Origin: Glandiceps talaboti | Taxonomy: Eukaryota > Hemichordata > Enteropneusta > Spengelidae | NCBI RefSeq assembly: GCF_964340395.1 | Contig: NC_135559.1 | Span: 6,360,759-6,424,758 of the forward strand | Direction of reading: 5' to 3' | DNA length: 64,000 bases | Shown: positions 60,101-64,000 of the stretch, one piece after another | Layout: each line of letters begins with the position of its first letter | Position numbering within the stretch: the first letter of the stretch is position 1 | Notes under the pieces: model-generated | The model's database searches: none | What the model was told of the DNA's origin: nothing | Seen by the model: the letters and a program-made list of their open reading frames with translations, nothing else | Made by a program: the position numbers and the translations under genes

Positions 60101-63100
60101 AATCCACCCCCAGCCAAAGAAACTGACCAGTCCCTTACCCACGCCCCACCAGAAAAATGTTTCTGCTTTCCACTATACAAACAATTTATTTTGATTTACA
60201 CAATGTTTTCCCTTCCCACAGTATCAAAATCAGGACTCGCCCACCTCAATTCTTCCTAAGTTGTTTACTCCCCTCCTGTTATTGATCAGTAACAAATGCC
60301 TGCCCACTGAAAAATGGCAAGAACAGCAACTGACAACTTATTGTAAGTAGATGTATAACTAGCTGTAATAATTGTAGTGTTAGTTTTTATTTATTTATTT
60401 ATTTACTTCTTTAATTATTTTGTGCTTTTTTTCTTTTCTTTTTTAAAGTTTGTTTGATATCTGGTTTAAATGCAAAACTGTTTTGAATGGCAAAAAAAAT
60501 TTCAAAGTAATAATAAAAAACAACTAATGCTAAAATTAGTGCACTGCTGCTAATGTGAAACCATTCACAACACTACTCTGCAGAACTTGACCTTCAAGTT
60601 CCAATAGCTAGCTATAGTTTAGTGTACTTCAGTGCAATGATGAGTGCATTGTAGTGCAGTGCATTATATTGTAATGTAGTGCAGTGCATTATAGTGTAGT
60701 GTAGTGCAGTGCAGTGCATAGTATAGTGTAGTGCAGTGCACATTGTAGTGTAGTGTAGTGTAGTGTAGTGTAGTGTAGTGTAGTGTAGTGTAGTGTAGTG
60801 TAGTGTAATGTAGTGTAGTGTAGTGTAGTGTAATGTAGTATATTGTAGTATGTAGTGTAGTGTAGTGTAGTGTAGTGTAGTGTAGTATAGTGTGTATTGC
60901 AGTGTGTAGTGTAGTGCAGTGCAGTGCAGTGCATAGTATAGTGTAGTGCAGTGCACATTGTAGTGTAGTGTAGTGTAGTGTAGTGTAATGTAGTATATTG
61001 TGTAATATAGTATGTAGTGTAGTGTATTGTATTGTATTGTAGTGTTGTGAAGTATAGTGTAGTGTAGTATAGTGAGTATATTAGTGTTGTGTAGTGTAGT
61101 TTAGTGTAGTGTAATGCAGTACATAGTGTAGTGCAGTATAGTGCAGTGCATAGTGGAGTGTAGTGTAGTGCAGTGTATTGTATTGTAGTGTTGTGTAGTA
61201 TAGTGTAGTGTAGTATAGTGTGTAGTATAGTGTAGTGTTGTGCAATGTAGTATAGTGTAGTGTATGGTGTATAGTGTAGTGTATGTGTGTTGTGTAGTGC
61301 AGTGCAGTGTATATTGTATTGTATATGTGCCATACAGTGTAGTGTAGTGCAGTGTAGTGTATAGTGTACATGTATAATGTAGTGTAGTGTAGTGTAATAT
61401 AATATAGTGCAGTGGAGTGTATAGTGTAATGTACATGTGTTGTGCAGTGTAGTGTAGTATGTAGTGCAATGTAGCATAGGATAGTGTAGTGATGTATGTT
61501 GTAGTGTACATGTGTCCTGTAGTACTGTGTAGTGTAGTGTAGTGTAGTGTAGTGTAGTGTAAAGTAGTATAGCATAGTGTAGTGGTGCATAGTGTAGTGT
61601 ATATGTGTAGTGTAGTGTTGTGTTGTGTGTAGTGTATTGTAGTATAGTGTGTAGTATGGTATAGTGTAGTGTAGTGTAGTGTAGTGTAGTGTAGTGTAGT
61701 GTAGTGTAGTGCAGTGTAGTGTAGTGTAGTGTATAGTGTGTAGTGTAATGTAATGTAGTATAGTATTATGTAGTGTATTGGTGTATAGTGTAGTGTACAT
61801 GTGTAGTATAGCATAGTGCAGTGTATAGTGTATTGTATATGTGTCATGTAGTGTAGTGTAGTACAGTGCAGTGCAGTGTACATGTATTGTGTAGTGTCAT
61901 GTAGAGTAGTATAGTATAGTGCAGTGCAGTGTTTAGTGTAATGTACATGTGTTGTGCAGTGTAGTGTAGTATGTAGTGTAATGTAGCATAGTACATGTAT
62001 AGTGTACTGTAGTGGTGTAAGTGTAGTGTACATGTGTTGAGCAGTGCAGTGTAGTGTAGTGTAGTGCAGTGCAGTACTAGTGTAGTGTAATGTAGTATAG
62101 CATGGTGGTGTATGGTGTAGTGTAGTGCAGTGTATAGTGTAGTGCACATGTGTCTTGTAGTGTAGGGCAGTGTAGTGCAGTGTAGTGTAGTATAGCATAG
62201 TGTGGTGTAGTGTAGTGCAGTGTAGTGTAGTGCAGTGTATAGTGTAGTGCACATGTGTCTTGTAGTGTAGGGCAGTGTAGTGCAGTGTAGTGTAGTATAG
62301 TATAGTATAGCATAGTGTGGTGTAGTGTAGTGCAGTGTAGTATAATGTGTTTTTCCATAAAGTACAACTGAATGTACACAGTTGTTTTCTAGTTTTGTTT
62401 GAAATACATTAATTTTATATGAATTATGTATATATTTATTTAGTTTTCTTTTCGTTGATTTCATTCATTCATTCATTCATTCATTCATTCATTCATTCAT
62501 TCATTCATTCATTCAGTCAGTCAGTCAGTCAGTCAGTCGGTCGGTATTTACCTCATTTACAATAATAAATGTTTGTTTTATATATCATTATGTTTGTGAT
62601 GAACCATTTTTCAAAATGATGTGACTTTGTAATATATTTTAGAAGATTTATTTTGTCCCCCTTGAATAGAGTAATTACCACAGATTTAAACAATTATATC
62701 ATTTGACATTTCAGGAAAACATGAACAAAGAGTCTATTCATAATACAACACTGAACGTTAATCATGAGGTGTAAGATGAATGTACAGTAGACCAGGTAGG
62801 GAGCTATTTATTTATTTATTTATTTATGTATTGTGTTGTATTGAATTCCTCTAATTAGAATTACTACTTTGCTAGATAATGTGCCACAAGGAAGTAATGT
62901 AACTTAATAATCACACATTTGTGCTATCACTGTTTTGTAAACATATGTGTGTACATGTGTGTTTGTCTTCGACTTTGTGTATGAATGTTGTGATAAACTA
63001 TGATGCTACAAAGTGTACATTCAGCATGATTTCTAACTTTGATAAAAACTTTATGTATTTCAGTGTAAGATATCTAGTGGCTGCATAACCTGTAACTATT

Positions 63101-63544
63101 TCACTGGGACAGAGACTAACGGTAAACATGTAATTTCTTGTTCCTTATCAGATTATTCAGTATGGTTGTTCCTTAGAATATGTTAGAGCATGGAACATTA
63201 TATTATTTATATTCTACAAGTATAATATAGCATTTAGTCCAATGTCATCGAGTGCTTCAACAATCAGGATAAAGATATTTGAAAATGTAACAACTTTTCC
63301 AAAGTATGGCTGAAATAATGGTACACCAATAGGCACAGTTGTATCAGAAATCTTGTTATACTAAGTTAAGTTGTATGGTTATCAAATGGTGTAGATTTCA
63401 TGGTAATCTTATATTCTAATATTTCAGTCAGGTGTTTATGTATGTGAAAAGGGGAATGTGTGTGCTATGAAACTGATTGATGATGAGTTAGTTTCCAAAA
63501 CAGAACCAGAACCAGAAGCACAGCTGCAGTCTAATAGTGCTGAG
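57182..63544 (+). CDS. Partial gene of unknown function, possible exon chain
   Basis: The candidate first exon 57182-57328 (49 codons) starts at an ATG and ends at AAC-AAG|GTTAGT. Its product begins MYPPKSRRRTFRKQREEWLS, basic and probably nuclear. Two further phase 0 exons lie far downstream: 62715-62768 (18 codons, after TTGACATTTCAG) and 63428-63544 (39 codons, SGVYVCEKGNVCAMKLIDDE then EPEPEAQ, ending at GAG|GTAAGT). A fourth candidate, 63064-63121, has good splice sites and a cysteine-containing frame (CKISSGCITC) but ends in phase 1 and does not join the next exon in frame. It may be alternative or spurious. The gene would continue past the window edge. I recognise no family, and linking these exons into one gene is inference. 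Confidence 0.3.
57345..57640 (+). repeat. Dispersed repeat related to 50862-51240
   Basis: Begins GGACGTAGTCCGGGAC, GGGGCTTATAGATTAGACTC and CCGTCCATCCGTGCGTCCGG, the same order as at 50872. It leads directly into the 112-bp tandem repeats. Confidence 0.6.
57643..58200 (+). repeat. Tandem array of five ~112-bp units
   Basis: Units contain CCACACCCATAGCAACAACC, AAAGATAACA and TTAATAGACAA. The CCCATAGCAAC phrase recurs at about 57666, 57777, 57886, 57998 and 58110. Confidence 0.85.
58714..60134. mobile_element. DNA transposon relic, PIF/Harbinger-like, copy 3
   Basis: The left end GTGACTGGTCAGTTTCTCCG and the inverse complement of the right end, GGGACTGGTCAGTTTCTTTG, are flanked by TTA on both sides (58711-58713 and 60135-60137). 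The first eight bases match copies 1 and 2 closely (GGGAC(C/T)GG), and poly-G or poly-C runs lie inside both ends. No transposase domain was recognised. It lies in the putative intron of the unknown gene. Confidence 0.65.
60625..62345. repeat. 1.7-kb TAGTG-type satellite with higher-order units
   Basis: Built from GTAGT/GTAGTGCAGT pentamers. From about 61400 a longer pattern appears, marked by GTACATGTGT or GCACATGTGT, and two ~103-bp copies start at 62144 and 62247. Open frames of up to 383 codons on the minus strand encode only Leu-His-Tyr-Thr repeats and are artefacts. Confidence 0.9.
62461..62546. repeat. (ATTC)n-(AGTC)n-(GGTC)n microsatellite
   Basis: ATTC units change to AGTC and then GGTC, a graded tetranucleotide repeat. 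Confidence 0.9.
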
Positions 63545-64000
63545 GTAAGTCATATGTATGTTTGAATATCTTTTTTTTTGACTAATTTATCAAAATCTTT
63601 CTATGATATGAATGAAAGTAATTCATTCATGTTTAATAGTAGATACAAAAACTGGAAGTTCAGTTTGAGTTGTATCATTCTTCTTGCCATTGTCTTTTCA
63701 CCAGGTAAAGTAAAGCCAAAAAGAAGAAATGTTTGTATTGTTTCAGTTAGGAAATAGTATTATTATATTGTAAAATTCACGCTGCCACTGGTAGTATTAA
63801 CCTAATCCAAAAGCAGCACACAGCTTTCCAATCAAATCATGCTTGTTCTCGAAACAACAATGTCTTTCACTTGACAGAAATCACAAAGTAAGTGCTTTCA
63901 ACTTCAATACTCTTAACTCGTTGAAGGTAGAAGGAAGTTGCAACGTTGCTGGCAGACGACAGTTTGTTTCCCGCCATGATATTGTAACATTAACAACTTG
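63545..64000. other. Right edge, probably intronic
   Basis: No confident exon. A splice-like CTTTTCACCAG|GTAAAG at about 63703 and TTGTTTCAG at about 63747 are not followed by open frames I can support. Confidence 0.35.

Noticed and set aside
60612-62464. Minus-strand frames of 114-383 codons (Leu-His-Tyr-Thr repeats)
   Set aside because: Translation of a TAGTG satellite. No composition typical of real protein.

Overview
This is nuclear DNA of a multicellular animal. Coding sequence is split by GT-AG introns, gene density is low, the sequence is AT-rich, and microsatellites, tRNA-derived SINEs, foldback elements and DNA-transposon relics fill most of the space. The recognisable genes (a B4GALNT1-type ganglioside glycosyltransferase pair, a UDP-glycosyltransferase, an UNC93A-type membrane protein and a secreted EPTP/EAR-repeat protein) fit a marine invertebrate such as a cephalochordate, hemichordate or lophotrochozoan. 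The window alone does not settle which.

Layout. 1-25 kb is gene-poor. It holds one tRNA-derived SINE (6.46-6.72 kb), many simple repeats, a 3.2 kb foldback element (13953-17197) made of palindromic 21-bp arrays around a Penelope-like reverse-transcriptase fragment, and two short inverted-repeat elements near 19 kb. 25.3-25.8 kb is a nested foldback repeat. 26.6-30.0 kb (minus strand) is a complete two-exon gene for a secreted seven-repeat EPTP protein. It is head-to-head with a four-exon UDP-glycosyltransferase gene (30.9-33.2 kb, plus). The shared 880-bp promoter interval carries a cluster of four nuclear-receptor half-sites. The UGT copy lacks both catalytic dyad residues and has a frame interruption, so it is probably a dead or non-catalytic copy. 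34.46-34.82 kb may encode a small two-helix membrane protein.

35.0-46.7 kb is a recent tandem segmental duplication. Each full unit has an (AT)n-rich block followed by an uninterrupted coding exon for a B4GALNT1-like type II Golgi enzyme; a third unit retains only the AT block. 47.2-47.7 kb is a 230-bp tandem duplication that doubles a perfect DR4 nuclear-receptor motif. 47.8-49.6 kb is a DNA transposon with inverted ends and a TAA target duplication. It ends 23 bp before the start codon of an UNC93A-like gene (49627-54698, plus, three exons). A second member of the same transposon family sits in that gene's first intron, and a third at 58.7-60.1 kb. The last UNC93 exon is enclosed by a ~125-bp inverted repeat.

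55.4-56.6 kb is a tandem array of ~147-bp units carrying an ATGCAAAT octamer. 57.18 kb starts a possible new gene of unknown function running to the right edge, with intronic 112-bp repeats and a 1.7 kb TAGTG satellite (60.6-62.3 kb).

The genes do not form one pathway. UGT and B4GALNT1 both act in the secretory pathway on sugar conjugates, but nothing here shows that they cooperate.
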